A DNA stretch of 44,693 nt from positions 1 to 44,693 of IMG/VR virus record IMGVR_UViG_3300028393_000111. One strand, written 5' to 3'. Positions 7,886-15,158 of the stretch are shown in pieces. The stretch comes from a virus. Below the pieces are notes generated by a model. That model was not told where the DNA came from. It saw nothing but the letters and a program-made list of their open reading frames with translations, and made no database searches. The position numbers were made by a program, and so were the translations under genes. The first letter of the stretch is position 1, and every line of letters begins with the position of its first letter.

Positions 7886-9732
7886 TGTCAGAATTTAATA
7901 TCTTTTTAGATGCACTTGAAGGCGATGAATTTGTAGAAAAACCAGCACCTCTTGAAGAGTTTGTAACAAGCAAAGATTATTTAGGGTTGCCCCCTTTATC
8001 AGAACATCAATACACAATGATTAAAGCATCAACACAAATTTACAAGCAAGAAACATTGATTAAAATTTACGGGGAAGATGAAGGTCGCAAGATCTTTAAA
8101 CAAACATGTAATGAAGTAATCCTACAACTGGGCAAAGGTTCTGGTAAAGATTATACTTCTACTATTGCTTGTGCATATATGGTGCACTTGCTTCTTTGTC
8201 TTACAGATCCTGCCAGATATTATGGCAAACCTCCAGGCGATGCAATTGATATTATTAACATTGCTATTAACGCTGTTCAGGCAAACCGAGTATTTTTTAA
8301 AGGCTTTAATCAACGTATTGAAAAGTCACCTTGGTTTCAAGGCAAGTACATATCAAAAGCTAATATGGTTGAATTTGATAAAGGAGTTACAGTTCACTCA
8401 GGTCACTCTGAAAGAGAAGCTTGGGAAGGATATAACGTTCTTGTTGTTATTCTTGATGAAATTTCAGGTTTTGACTTGGAATCAACATCTGGAAATGAAC
8501 AAGCTAAAACAGCATCATCTATTTATAAGATGTATCGTGCATCTGTAAATTCTCGTTTCCCAGACTTTGGTAAAGTTATTTTGCTTTCATTCCCACGCTT
8601 TAAGAACGATTATATTCAACAAAGATACAATGAAGTTATTGCTGAAAAAGAAGTTGTTCTACGTCATCATAGGTTTAAGGTAGATCCAGAATTGCCAGAC
8701 GGGGTGGAGGGAAATGAATTTGAAATGGAATGGGAAGAAGACCATATTGTTTCTTACAAAATTCCTAGAGTATACGCACTCAAAAGACCAACATGGGAAG
8801 TAAACCCTACACGTCAGATAACTGATTTTACTATTGACTTTTATACAGATCCTACGGATGCTTTATCTCGTTTTGCATGTATGCCACCAGACGCAACAGA
8901 TGCATTCTTTAAAAACCGTGCAGTAATTGAAAAAGCATTTTCAAATCCTAATTTAAATGTAGACTCATATGGTCGTTTTGCTGATACATTTAAACCAGAT
9001 CCAGATAAATGGTATTACATTCACGTTGACCTTGCACAAAAGCATGACCATTGTGCCGTAGCATTAGCACATGTTCACAACTGGGTAACGATGAAAATCG
9101 GGGATAAGATGAAAGAAGCTGCCCCACGCATCATAGTAGACGCAGTTAGATTTTGGACACCTACAGCATCAAAGTCTGTAGATTTTACAGACGTAAAAGA
9201 ATATATAATTAGTTTAAGAGAACGTGGTTTCAATATTAAGATGGTTACATTTGACCGTTGGAATTCACACGATATGATGCAGCAATTAAAAGCTCATGGA
9301 ATGAATTGTGAAACTTTATCTGTTGCTAAAAAGCACTACGAAGATATGTCTCTTTGTATTACAGAAGAACGAGTAGATGGTCCTAGAATCCAGCTGTTGG
9401 TTGATGAGCTGCTTCAGCTTCGCATTGTAAAGGATAAGGTAGACCACCCTAGAAAAGGCTCTAAGGACCTCTCTGATGCCGTTTGCGGGGCTATTTACAA
9501 CTCTGTAGCCCTAACACCTAGGGATTTAGACCCTGAAGTAGAACTTTATACTTACGCTGGTGTATTTTCAGATGAATTAGATCAATTAAGAAAAGAATCA
9601 GATGCCAGACTAATTAGAAATAAAACAATTAAACTTCCAGATAGGGAAGAGATGCCATCAAATTTGCGGGACTACTTAGGGATAGAAGAAGATGAAGATG
9701 AATTCCCTATTGACAGCATGCGTGTGCTCTGA
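7885..9732 (+). CDS. terL: terminase large subunit
   Basis: 615-aa packaging motor. Walker A is GKGSGKD at residues 83-89 and Walker B with the catalytic Glu is VLVVILDEIS at 185-194. The nuclease half begins near IHVDLAQKHDHCAVAL, with later acidic residues at VTFDRWNSHDM and KDLSDAVCGAI, the usual RNase H-type triad. It is in the length range of large terminases. The portal gene that often follows is absent; small proteins and tRNAs follow instead. Confidence 0.92.
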   Translation: MSEFNIFLDALEGDEFVEKPAPLEEFVTSKDYLGLPPLSEHQYTMIKASTQIYKQETLIKIYGEDEGRKIFKQTCNEVILQLGKGSGKDYTSTIACAYMVHLLLCLTDPARYYGKPPGDAIDIINIAINAVQANRVFFKGFNQRIEKSPWFQGKYISKANMVEFDKGVTVHSGHSEREAWEGYNVLVVILDEISGFDLESTSGNEQAKTASSIYKMYRASVNSRFPDFGKVILLSFPRFKNDYIQQRYNEVIAEKEVVLRHHRFKVDPELPDGVEGNEFEMEWEEDHIVSYKIPRVYALKRPTWEVNPTRQITDFTIDFYTDPTDALSRFACMPPDATDAFFKNRAVIEKAFSNPNLNVDSYGRFADTFKPDPDKWYYIHVDLAQKHDHCAVALAHVHNWVTMKIGDKMKEAAPRIIVDAVRFWTPTASKSVDFTDVKEYIISLRERGFNIKMVTFDRWNSHDMMQQLKAHGMNCETLSVAKKHYEDMSLCITEERVDGPRIQLLVDELLQLRIVKDKVDHPRKGSKDLSDAVCGAIYNSVALTPRDLDPEVELYTYAGVFSDELDQLRKESDARLIRNKTIKLPDREEMPSNLRDYLGIEEDEDEFPIDSMRVL

Positions 9733-9768
9733 TAGACTAACACCTATAACTACTAACAAAGGAATAAA

Positions 9769-10056
9769 ATGCTAGGTAATGGCACAATGAGAACAATTGA
9801 AGATGAAAAAGATATTTATATTTCTCTTACACAACTTTGCGAATACTTTACACAATCTGTTGTAAACATGCAAAAAGAAATTGAAGAAGCTGATCCAAAA
9901 AGTAAGCGATATGCAGCAGGATTGCTTGATATGATGCACACAATTGCTGATGAAATGGTTCAACTTGGTAAGTTTGAAGCACAGAGACGTTTGATTAATA
10001 GTCCAGAAGATTTGCTGAAGATGATTGACAACAATCCATTCGGTAAGGTAGAATAA
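9769..10056 (+). CDS. hypothetical 95-aa helical protein
   Basis: Preceded by AAAGGAATAAAATG. Helical and acidic (LTQLCEYFTQSVVNMQKEIEEADPKS...). An alternative start is the ATG at 9787. No family recognised. It lies between terminase and the tRNA cluster. Confidence 0.65.
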   Translation: MLGNGTMRTIEDEKDIYISLTQLCEYFTQSVVNMQKEIEEADPKSKRYAAGLLDMMHTIADEMVQLGKFEAQRRLINSPEDLLKMIDNNPFGKVE

Positions 10057-10067
10057 ATTCTACTGAT

Positions 10068-10138
10068 GCCCCATAGCTCAATTGGCAGAGCACCGCACTG
10101 TTAATGCGGGTGTTCCTGGTTCGAGTCCAGGTGGGGCA
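10068..10138 (+). tRNA. tRNA-Asn (GTT)
   Basis: Full cloverleaf. The acceptor stem GCCCCAT pairs with GTGGGGC, the anticodon loop is CTGTTAA with GTT, the T arm is CTGG-TTCGAGT-CCAG and the discriminator is A. CCA is not encoded. First of a compact tRNA cluster after the terminase. Confidence 0.93.
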
Positions 10139-10174
10139 GCAAATTATCAACCTTCAACTAGAGAGAGTATAATT

Positions 10175-10414
10175 ATGAATATGACAGCAGAATCAGTTGT
10201 AGAAGAAATAGAGTATGTATTAAGTCCACTTGATCGTTGCGATCAATGTTCTGCAGAAGCCTTAGTTTTAGTAAAAGGCGTAACGGGTCAGCTTATGTTT
10301 TGCGGTCATCACTACGCAAAAAATGAAGAAGCATTATCAAAGTTTGCATATGAAACTATTGATGAGCGAGATAAACTAAAAGAAAATAAATCAAAAGAAC
10401 CCCCACACGCATAA
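10175..10414 (+). CDS. DUF7455-like zinc protein
   Basis: 79 aa from ATG 10175, or 77 aa from ATG 10181. The longer upstream reading would run through tRNA-Asn and is rejected. DRCDQCSAEALVLVKG...LMFCGHHYAKNEEAL is the small CxxC/CGHH family seen in actinobacteria and their phages. A TATAAT-like box (TATAAT, 10168-10173) makes the ATG at 10181 a possible leaderless start. Confidence 0.8.
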   Translation: MNMTAESVVEEIEYVLSPLDRCDQCSAEALVLVKGVTGQLMFCGHHYAKNEEALSKFAYETIDERDKLKENKSKEPPHA

Positions 10415-10422
10415 TTAAACAA

Positions 10423-10496
10423 AGAGCAATAGCTTAGTTGGTTAAAGCCCCGAACTCATAATTCGGTAATCGTAGGTTCGAGTCCTACTTGCTCTA
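10423..10496 (+). tRNA. tRNA with CAT anticodon (Met or Ile2)
   Basis: Acceptor AGAGCAA pairs fully with TTGCTCT; anticodon stem CCGAA/TTCGG encloses CTCATAA; T arm GTAGG-TTCGAGT-CCTAC; discriminator A. The fully paired acceptor argues against an initiator; elongator Met or lysidine-type Ile cannot be separated by eye. Confidence 0.9.
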
Positions 10497-10499
10497 CAA

Positions 10500-10623
10500 G
10501 GCTATAAACGACACAACTTAGGATGTTATAGTTACATATACACCCAAAACTCGGAAGAGTGGCGTGTGAGACAGATACAGCATGTACGTCATGTGCAACT
10601 GGAAGTCGCCATCGTTTATAGCC
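10500..10623 (+). ncRNA. unassigned structured RNA bounded by a perfect 12-bp inverted repeat
   Basis: GGCTATAAACGA (10500-10511) pairs perfectly with TCGTTTATAGCC (10612-10623). Within the 100-nt interior, ACTC-GGAA-GAGT (GNRA-type loop) is extended by CC/GG and ACAC/GTGT pairs, and a second hairpin GCATG/CATG(T)GC follows. It sits exactly between two tRNA genes, lacks a good reading frame and does not fold as a tRNA. It could be a processed small RNA from the tRNA transcript; identity unknown. Confidence 0.5.
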
Positions 10624-10626
10624 CCT

Positions 10627-10697
10627 GCGAATATTGCATAGTGGTAGTGCGTAACCTTGCCAAGGTTAATGTGCGAGTTCGATTCTCGCTATTCGCT
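10627..10697 (+). tRNA. tRNA-Gly (GCC)
   Basis: Acceptor GCGAATA/TATTCGC, anticodon stem AACCT/AGGTT around TTGCCAA, T arm GCGAG-TTCGATT-CTCGC, discriminator T. All stems are paired; CCA is not encoded. Confidence 0.93.
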
Positions 10698-10702
10698 CAT
10701 AT

Positions 10703-10773
10703 TCCCAGATCGTCTAACGGTAGGACACCGCCCTTTGGAGGCGGGTATCTTGGTTCGAATCCAGGTCAGGGAG
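10703..10773 (+). tRNA. tRNA-Gln (TTG)
   Basis: Anticodon stem CCGCC/GGCGG around CTTTGGA gives TTG. The T arm has CTTGG/CCAGG. Acceptor TCCCAGA/TCAGGGA has one A-A mismatch at the fifth pair. Discriminator G, normal for tRNA-Gln. It ends 19 nt before the next ATG. Confidence 0.85.
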
Positions 10774-10792
10774 CTGATATAATAGGAGGACT

Positions 10793-11830
10793 ATGCCATA
10801 TAAAATTGTTCAACACGGAGATAAGTTTTCAGTAGTAGCACAAAATACTGGACACGTAGCTGGGACACACCCAAGCAAACAAAAAGCACAAGCACAAATG
10901 GCGGCTTTGTACGCCAACGAACCAGAAGCAAGCGTAAAAAAATGTATGACTTGCGGATGCGATGATTTAGGAAATGATCATCATTATGTTTCTGATACAG
11001 AAAAATGCACATATTGTATTGATAAAGGTCAAGGCCCATGTTGGGATGGCTACGAGTATGCTGGGACTAAAGACAAAGATGGTAAGACAGTTCCTAATTG
11101 CATTCCCGTTAAAAAATCTGATGGTGGATATCAACCAAACGCAGGCATGAAAGCAGCAGCACGTCGTGCATTAAAATGGCGAGATGCAGGATTAGCAACT
11201 GGAGCGGGAACACCCGTTGGTTGGGGTCGTGCAAGCGATATAGTTGCAGGTAGATCAATGTCTCTTGATACAGTTAAAAGAATGTATTCTTTCTTTTCAA
11301 GACATGAAGTTGATAAAAAAGGCAAAAATTGGAACGATCCTTCTAACGGAAAAATTATGTGGAATGCTTGGGGCGGAGATGCAGGATTTGCATGGTCTCG
11401 TGCTATTGTAAACAGAGAAAACAAGATTGAAAAAGAATCAGCTGGTGCTGGAAGATTAGGCGGCGGAAATGGATTTAAACTTGAATACAATGTTCCAGAT
11501 TGCCAAGGTGGATATGCTATTACTAAAGTAGGAACAGGACAGGTAATTGGTTGCTATACAACTAAAGCACATGCAGAAGAAGCTATGAAAGCAATAGCAG
11601 TAAATGAACCAATTGTAAAAGGTGGAGATCCAGTTCCAACAAAAGATTCAACTTCTATTTGGGATGGCGTATTTGAGCCAACAGGAGACATAACCTCTGG
11701 AACTAATTTTGGTGACCGTATGGGAGATGTTGGTTGGAGATCAACTTACAACAGCCCACCGCAAAATGACGGAAAACCAAGTGCGGGATACGGAAATCGT
11801 TCCGATCAACACGGTAGATCTAATTCATAG
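10793..11830 (+). CDS. modular zinc/virion-like protein, 345 aa
   Basis: A perfect AGGAGG precedes the start. The modules are: an N-terminal MPYKIVQHGDKFSVVAQNTG; a Cys/His cluster (CMTCGCDDLGNDHH, CTYC); PCWDGYEYAGTKDKDGK...NCIPVKK; a central AARRALKWRDAGLATGAGTPVGWGRASDI...KRMYSFFSRHEVDK..WNAWGGDAGFAWSRAIV; and QGGYAITKVGTGQVIGCYTT. The central and flanking modules are ones seen as add-ons to actinophage head-maturation or other virion proteins. No protease active site is evident. A structural or head-associated role is likely. Confidence 0.7.
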   Translation: MPYKIVQHGDKFSVVAQNTGHVAGTHPSKQKAQAQMAALYANEPEASVKKCMTCGCDDLGNDHHYVSDTEKCTYCIDKGQGPCWDGYEYAGTKDKDGKTVPNCIPVKKSDGGYQPNAGMKAAARRALKWRDAGLATGAGTPVGWGRASDIVAGRSMSLDTVKRMYSFFSRHEVDKKGKNWNDPSNGKIMWNAWGGDAGFAWSRAIVNRENKIEKESAGAGRLGGGNGFKLEYNVPDCQGGYAITKVGTGQVIGCYTTKAHAEEAMKAIAVNEPIVKGGDPVPTKDSTSIWDGVFEPTGDITSGTNFGDRMGDVGWRSTYNSPPQNDGKPSAGYGNRSDQHGRSNS

Positions 11831-11834
11831 TTTG

Positions 11835-11843
11835 TGATATAAT
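11835..11843 (+). promoter_or_regulatory. extended -10 promoter for hsp20
   Basis: TGATATAAT is an extended -10 element; a TSS near 11850 would put the start of the transcript at the CAGAA...TTCTG hairpin (11851-11871). Confidence 0.55.
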
Positions 11844-11850
11844 ATATATA

Positions 11851-11903
11851 CAGAATGCCGTAAGGGTTCTGAATTTAACTAACTTGCTGAAAAGGAGCTA
11901 AGT
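11851..11903 (+). promoter_or_regulatory. structured 5' leader of hsp20, candidate RNA thermometer
   Basis: Two stems precede the ATG. CAGAA/TTCTG (11851-11855 with 11867-11871) contains an inner CC/GG. ACTTGCT (11882-11888) pairs with AGC(T)AAGT (11896-11903), placing the Shine-Dalgarno AAGGAG in the loop and upper stem with the stem ending right at the ATG. Weak stems that hide the ribosome site are typical of heat-shock thermometers; this is inference from pairing alone. Confidence 0.35.
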
Positions 11904-12338
11904 ATGACAAACCTAACATATACAAATCCATTTACACAAATTCAAACCATTTTTAATGACCCATTTTTCTTGGGTTTTGGTGATCAATTTGTGAGATGGG
12001 AAACAAATAAGAAGACAACCTCTTCATTCCCACCATACAATGTAAAACAAATTGATGAAGATAACTACACGATTGAACTTGCAGTTGCAGGGTATACTCG
12101 TGAAGATCTTGATATCAAGGTGGAAAAAGATACTCTAACAATTAAAAGCGATAAAGATAATGACGATAAGTCTGATTTCTTGCATCGTGGGATTGCTGGA
12201 CGTAACTTTACACAACATTTTACATTAGGTGAATATATGAGTGTTAAGTCAGCTTTACTTGAGAATGGAATGCTTATCATTAAGATTGAGCGTGAACTTC
12301 CAGAGGAAGCTAAGCCTAAGACCATTAAAATCAAATAA
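11904..12338 (+). CDS. hsp20: small heat shock protein, Hsp20/IbpA family
   Basis: 144-aa ATP-independent chaperone. The alpha-crystallin domain spans about residues 44-135 (YNVKQIDEDNYTIELAVAGYTREDLDIKVEKDTLTI ...). The C-terminal TIKIK supplies the I-x-I type motif that binds the domain groove in oligomers. It would hold unfolded host or virion proteins. It is a single-gene unit with its own promoter and structured leader and ends in a pseudoknot-bearing 3' region. Confidence 0.9.
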   Translation: MTNLTYTNPFTQIQTIFNDPFFLGFGDQFVRWETNKKTTSSFPPYNVKQIDEDNYTIELAVAGYTREDLDIKVEKDTLTIKSDKDNDDKSDFLHRGIAGRNFTQHFTLGEYMSVKSALLENGMLIIKIERELPEEAKPKTIKIK

Positions 12339-12342
12339 GGTA

Positions 12343-12348
12343 TATAAT
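12343..12348 (+). promoter_or_regulatory. TATAAT box in front of the 3' RNA of hsp20
   Basis: A consensus -10 just after the hsp20 stop would start a transcript near 12354, at the base of the hairpin below. It may produce a free ~75-nt RNA, or be a chance AT-rich match. Confidence 0.3.
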
Positions 12349-12351
12349 ATA

Positions 12352-12418
12352 AATCTGCACCCCTTCATCGGGGAGTCGCAGATTAGGGGCCTGAGCAAGC
12401 CCCAAACAAAAACTGCTC
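12352..12418 (+). ncRNA. hairpin plus H-type pseudoknot (copy A)
   Basis: Hairpin AATCTGC/GCAGATT (12352-12358 with 12378-12384) with inner CCCC/GGGG. Then a pseudoknot: stem 1 GGGGC/GCCCC (12386-12390, 12399-12403) closes loop CTGAGCAA, whose GAGCA pairs with TGCTC at 12414-12418 across an A-rich linker. TTTATTTTTT follows, so the element could also end transcription. Three more copies of the pseudoknot lie at 31908, 36801 and 37251 on the other strand. Confidence 0.6.
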
Positions 12419-12419
12419 T

Positions 12420-12719
12420 TTATTTTTTATCTTTTGTTACGGCTTTTTCAATTCTATCAATTGAATCACGCAATGATGATCCGCCGTTATTAAATAATTC
12501 AGCTTTGACTATGCTGATTTCTTTTTCAATATTATCAAATCTTGCATTACCGTGTGCTAATCTTTCTACCACACCTGGATACTCTTCTGTTCCGTACCAG
12601 TCATCCATAAACCTAGTCATAGATTGTACAAAGTTGTATAATTTATGTAAAATAAATCCAATAGATGCAAGTGCAGTTGTTGCTCCACCAATAATAAACA
12701 ATATGTTAACGGATGACAT
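12420..12719 (-). CDS. single-pass membrane protein, 99 aa
   Basis: An N-terminal hydrophobic helix (NILFIIGGATTALASIGFILH) is followed by QSMTRFMDDWYGTEEYPGVVERL and a coiled coil ending SSLRDSIDRIEKAV. Membrane-anchored actinophage proteins of this design are common and of unknown function, sometimes near lysis genes. A TATAAT on the minus strand (12734-12729) lies 9 nt before the ATG, indicating a leaderless start. Isolated leftward gene among rightward ones. Confidence 0.75.
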   Translation of the reverse strand: MSSVNILFIIGGATTALASIGFILHKLYNFVQSMTRFMDDWYGTEEYPGVVERLAHGNARFDNIEKEISIVKAELFNNGGSSLRDSIDRIEKAVTKDKK

Positions 12720-12737
12720 GATAGGTTAATTATACAT

Positions 12738-12753
12738 TGTGATTTATATCACG
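12738..12753. promoter_or_regulatory. CRP/GlxR-like operator between divergent promoters
   Basis: TGTGA-TTTATA-TCACG, one base from the TGTGA-N6-TCACA consensus and with the central TA of GlxR sites. It lies about where the -35 of the leftward gene at 12719 would be, and just upstream of the rightward promoter at 12762. Confidence 0.55.
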
Positions 12754-12761
12754 CAAAATTA

Positions 12762-12791
12762 TTGACAAAAATATAGTAAATAGACTATAAT
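12762..12791 (+). promoter_or_regulatory. consensus sigma-70-type promoter
   Basis: TTGACA (12762-12767), an 18-bp spacer and TATAAT (12786-12791), the best housekeeping-type promoter in the window. It drives the small basic gene at 12816. Confidence 0.8.
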
Positions 12792-12815
12792 GAAAATAAC
12801 AAACAAGGGAGAATC

Positions 12816-12962
12816 ATGGGAAGCAAAAAGAATCAAATGAAGATCAAGGCCGCACTTGAAGTGCGTATAGCCAAGACTCCAAATAAACCAGGATTTAAAA
12901 AGCCAGGCTCAATGAACAAGAAAAAAACGGGATTTGTTAAAATTGCCCCTCTTAACAAATAG
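12816..12962 (+). CDS. basic 48-aa micro-protein
   Basis: Starts MGSKKNQMKIKAALEVRIAK after GGGAGAATC and is about one third Lys/Arg, with no acidic tail. A strong consensus promoter lies in front and the Dps gene behind. Small basic proteins like this may bind nucleic acid; no family recognised. Confidence 0.7.
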   Translation: MGSKKNQMKIKAALEVRIAKTPNKPGFKKPGSMNKKKTGFVKIAPLNK

Positions 12963-12964
12963 GG

Positions 12965-12970
12965 TATAAT
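12965..12970 (+). promoter_or_regulatory. -10 box of leaderless dps promoter
   Basis: TATAAT ends 6 nt before the Dps ATG and there is no Shine-Dalgarno sequence between. Transcription should start at or next to the ATG. Confidence 0.6.
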
Positions 12971-12976
12971 AAATAC

Positions 12977-13426
12977 ATGGAAGCATTAATTAAAGTACTA
13001 AAAGAACTGCAAGCAGATTCAATGAATATGTATGCACAATCACACGGATACCACTGGAATGTGGAAGGTCGTATGTTTAAGCAAGATCACGCATTTTTCC
13101 TAGAAATTTACGAGGATCTATTTGATTCAATTGACGATTATGCAGAAAATATTCGTAAGTTAAATGCAAAAGCACCATTTGGATTATCTCAGCTACAAGC
13201 AAACAGCGATTTAAAAATTAATGATTCGCTTGAATTAAGTGCCACACAAATGTATCTTGAATTAATTACTACAAATAATCATATTATTGAAAAACTAAAA
13301 AGTGCTTGCGATGTTGCAGATGCTTCTCGTGAACAATCAATTCTTAATTTTTTTGCAGATAGATTAGCACAGCATGAATTTTGGAACTGGCAATTGACAG
13401 CATCAATTAAAACAACTATAATGTAA
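12977..13426 (+). CDS. dps: Dps-family ferritin-like protein
   Basis: 149 aa. The inter-subunit ferroxidase ligands of Dps are present with correct spacing: H26 (GYHWNVEG), H38, D53 and E57 (DSIDDYAENIR). It has the family's four-helix length. It would oxidise and store iron in a 12-mer and protect DNA from peroxide. The N-terminal DNA-binding tail is short. It has a leaderless start and a terminator behind it, so it is an independent unit. Confidence 0.88.
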   Translation: MEALIKVLKELQADSMNMYAQSHGYHWNVEGRMFKQDHAFFLEIYEDLFDSIDDYAENIRKLNAKAPFGLSQLQANSDLKINDSLELSATQMYLELITTNNHIIEKLKSACDVADASREQSILNFFADRLAQHEFWNWQLTASIKTTIM

Positions 13427-13457
13427 TTAACAGATCAACGTTCTGATTTATATAAGG

Positions 13458-13480
13458 GGTACTAGAAATAGTACCTTTTA
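13458..13480 (+). terminator. intrinsic terminator after dps
   Basis: GGTACTA-GAAA-TAGTACC with a perfect 7-bp stem, followed by TTTTATGTTT. It ends just before tRNA-Arg. Confidence 0.75.
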
Positions 13481-13485
13481 TGTTT

Positions 13486-13558
13486 GCCCCCATAGCTCAG
13501 AGGATAGAGCGTTGGACTTCTAAGCCAAGCGTCGTAGGTTCGAGTCCTACTGGAGGCA
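13486..13558 (+). tRNA. tRNA-Arg (TCT)
   Basis: Anticodon loop CTTCTAA, TCT reading AGA. The acceptor GCCCCCA/TGGAGGC has one C-A mismatch, and the bottom anticodon-stem pair is A-G. T arm GTAGG-TTCGAGT-CCTAC; discriminator A. It touches the ATG of the HNH gene (13560). An AGA-reading tRNA suits the AT-rich phage code. Confidence 0.85.
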
Positions 13559-13559
13559 C

Positions 13560-14081
13560 ATGAAAAGAGATTATTTTAAAAAGTTATGGTCATCTATTTT
13601 GTCTAACGGTGTTAGGCAAGACGGTGATGGTAATTGGAATGTCATAAATTCTTCAACAAATAAAAGAAGAATGGAAGGCAAAGGTTCTTCAGTTGGCGGT
13701 CCTGCGGGAGAAAACCAAAGGCTTTGGATACCAGCAAAAATTATAGTTACACCAGCAGAGTTACAAGAAATCTGGGAAAAACAAGATGGGCGTTGTTATT
13801 GGTTTGGTGTACAATTAGATTTAGGATTGCTATATAAGGATCACCCTGATTGGATGCCAAAACATCCATTAGCCCCATCTATTGATAAGATAGATGTAAA
13901 TGGTGATTATACAAAGGAAAATATAGTAATCACCTCAAGGTTCGCAAATTTTGGAAGAAATGTGTGTGACTTTGACAAATTTTATGAAATAGTAAAAACT
14001 TTAAAAGGAGAAGATATATGTCAGCAAAACCAGTACCAGCAGTTACAACCGCTCAACCAGGAACAGCCGCAAGACTATTAG
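13560..14081 (+). CDS. HNH/endonuclease VII-like nuclease
   Basis: 173 aa. DGRCYWFGVQL (C79) and HPLAPSIDKIDVNGDYTKENIVITSRFAN are the core of phage HNH proteins in which the Asp-rich segment precedes the Asn helix. The start is 1 nt after tRNA-Arg, with no room for a leader, so it may be translated from a processed or leaderless RNA. The last 64 nt overlap the lysin gene. Possibly a homing-type or packaging-associated nuclease. Confidence 0.7.
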   Translation: MKRDYFKKLWSSILSNGVRQDGDGNWNVINSSTNKRRMEGKGSSVGGPAGENQRLWIPAKIIVTPAELQEIWEKQDGRCYWFGVQLDLGLLYKDHPDWMPKHPLAPSIDKIDVNGDYTKENIVITSRFANFGRNVCDFDKFYEIVKTLKGEDICQQNQYQQLQPLNQEQPQDY

Positions 14082-14551
14082 AAATTGCAAAGTCACAAAT
14101 TGGCGTTGTAGAAGGTCCAAAAGATAATGAAACAGATTACGGCAAGTTTACAAAGCATGATTTTCAACCTTGGTGCGGAAGTTTCTGCATGTGGGTTGCT
14201 AATCAAGCAAAGGTAACAATTCCTAATACAGTTTATACTCCATCAGGAGCAGATGCTTTTAAGAAAAACAAAAAGTGGTCAGATGCCGCAACAGCAACTC
14301 CAAAGCCTGGAGACATTGTTTATTTTGACTTTGTTAAAGGCGGGAATGCAGTAGAGCATGTAGGCATTGTTGTAAAAGACAATGGTGATGGAACTGTAAC
14401 AACTTATGAAGGAAATACAAGTCCAGAACATAAAGCTACTGGAAGTCAAGCAAATGGCGGAGAAGCAGCAGAAAGAATTCGTGCTTACAAAACAAATAAG
14501 CGAGGACTACTACAATTTATTGTAGGCTTCGGTCATCCAGATTATAAGTAA
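14018..14551 (+). CDS. CHAP-domain peptidoglycan hydrolase (endolysin candidate)
   Basis: 177 aa preceded by AAAAGGAGAAGATAT. ARLLEIAKSQIGVVEGP...WCGSFCMWVANQA has the catalytic Cys (C53) and EHVGIVVKDNGDGTVTTYEGN the His (H114) with following polar residues, the CHAP amidase/endopeptidase layout. There is no signal peptide, so release would need a holin. It could be the cell-lysis enzyme; a transglycosylase at 39.6 kb is a second wall enzyme. Confidence 0.85.
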   Translation: MSAKPVPAVTTAQPGTAARLLEIAKSQIGVVEGPKDNETDYGKFTKHDFQPWCGSFCMWVANQAKVTIPNTVYTPSGADAFKKNKKWSDAATATPKPGDIVYFDFVKGGNAVEHVGIVVKDNGDGTVTTYEGNTSPEHKATGSQANGGEAAERIRAYKTNKRGLLQFIVGFGHPDYK

Positions 14552-14561
14552 AAGGATAAAA

Positions 14562-14888
14562 ATGGAATACGATCCATCAAATGAAGAGCATCGTGAAGCA
14601 ATGGAGCACCTTATAGAAGAAGGTGCTGCAATTCTTGACGGGATTGATGAAGATGGGGAACCAGTCTATAAGTTTGACATGAACGTACTAGAAGAAGTAA
14701 TGCCAGAACTACATCAGGCTATGATGGATGATATGGACAAAGTTCTTATTGATTTATATCAAAAAGGGCTTATTGAGATAAGTTATGATGAAAACCTTAA
14801 CGCTCAAATGTCCGTATCTTTAGAAGGCAGGCAGGCTTTGGAAGATGCAGGATTTGACATGGATGGTTCTGAAGAAGAAGAATATTAA
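14562..14888 (+). CDS. acidic 108-aa hypothetical protein
   Basis: Very acidic helical protein (NEEHREAMEHLIEEGAAILDGIDEDGEPVY..., ending GSEEEEY), preceded by AAAAGGATAAAAATG 10 nt after the lysin gene. The middle and C-terminal LIDLYQKGLIEISYDENL...MSVSLEGRQALEDAGF resemble a winged-helix-like layout, which is only a suggestion. Confidence 0.6.
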   Translation: MEYDPSNEEHREAMEHLIEEGAAILDGIDEDGEPVYKFDMNVLEEVMPELHQAMMDDMDKVLIDLYQKGLIEISYDENLNAQMSVSLEGRQALEDAGFDMDGSEEEEY

Positions 14889-14890
14889 GG

Positions 14891-14896
14891 TATAAT
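14891..14896 (+). promoter_or_regulatory. -10 box upstream of 14919
   Basis: TATAAT followed by a 5' leader with AAGGCGG as ribosome site; no clear -35. Confidence 0.4.
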
Positions 14897-14918
14897 TAAC
14901 CATAAGGCGGTGATTTAA

Positions 14919-15158
14919 ATGGATAACAACCAACAAGTAGCTGGTGCAGGAACAGAACAACCAGCAACAGCAACTCCAGTAACAGAACAAGCAGGCTCAG
15001 GTAATACACTTGCAGCTCCAGCAGTTTCTAACCTAGGAGTGCATAACCCAAGCACAATGAATACAGGAAGCCCATTCACAGGGAAAGATGTTTCAATGAC
15101 AACACCACAGTATGCAGGTGGACCAATTGCAACAACTGAAGCAGGCTCACACGCATAA
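14919..15158 (+). CDS. low-complexity 79-aa protein
   Basis: Rich in Ala, Thr, Gln, Gly and Pro (MDNNQQVAGAGTEQPATATP...) and probably disordered. Ribosome site AAGGCGG. It is coupled by TAATG to the next gene, which has the same composition. Its ordered proteins in phage are often virion decorations or scaffolds, but nothing here proves it. Confidence 0.55.
   Translation: MDNNQQVAGAGTEQPATATPVTEQAGSGNTLAAPAVSNLGVHNPSTMNTGSPFTGKDVSMTTPQYAGGPIATTEAGSHA

Noticed and set aside
10566-10835. 89-aa reading frame across two tRNAs
   Set aside because: It overlaps tRNA-Gly, tRNA-Gln and the start of the next gene; a non-coding shadow.
12386-12418. Pseudoknot as a preQ1-I riboswitch
   Set aside because: The shape (short stem, A-rich tail) is alike, but loop and tail sequences differ and the element lies in 3' regions, not before a queuosine gene.
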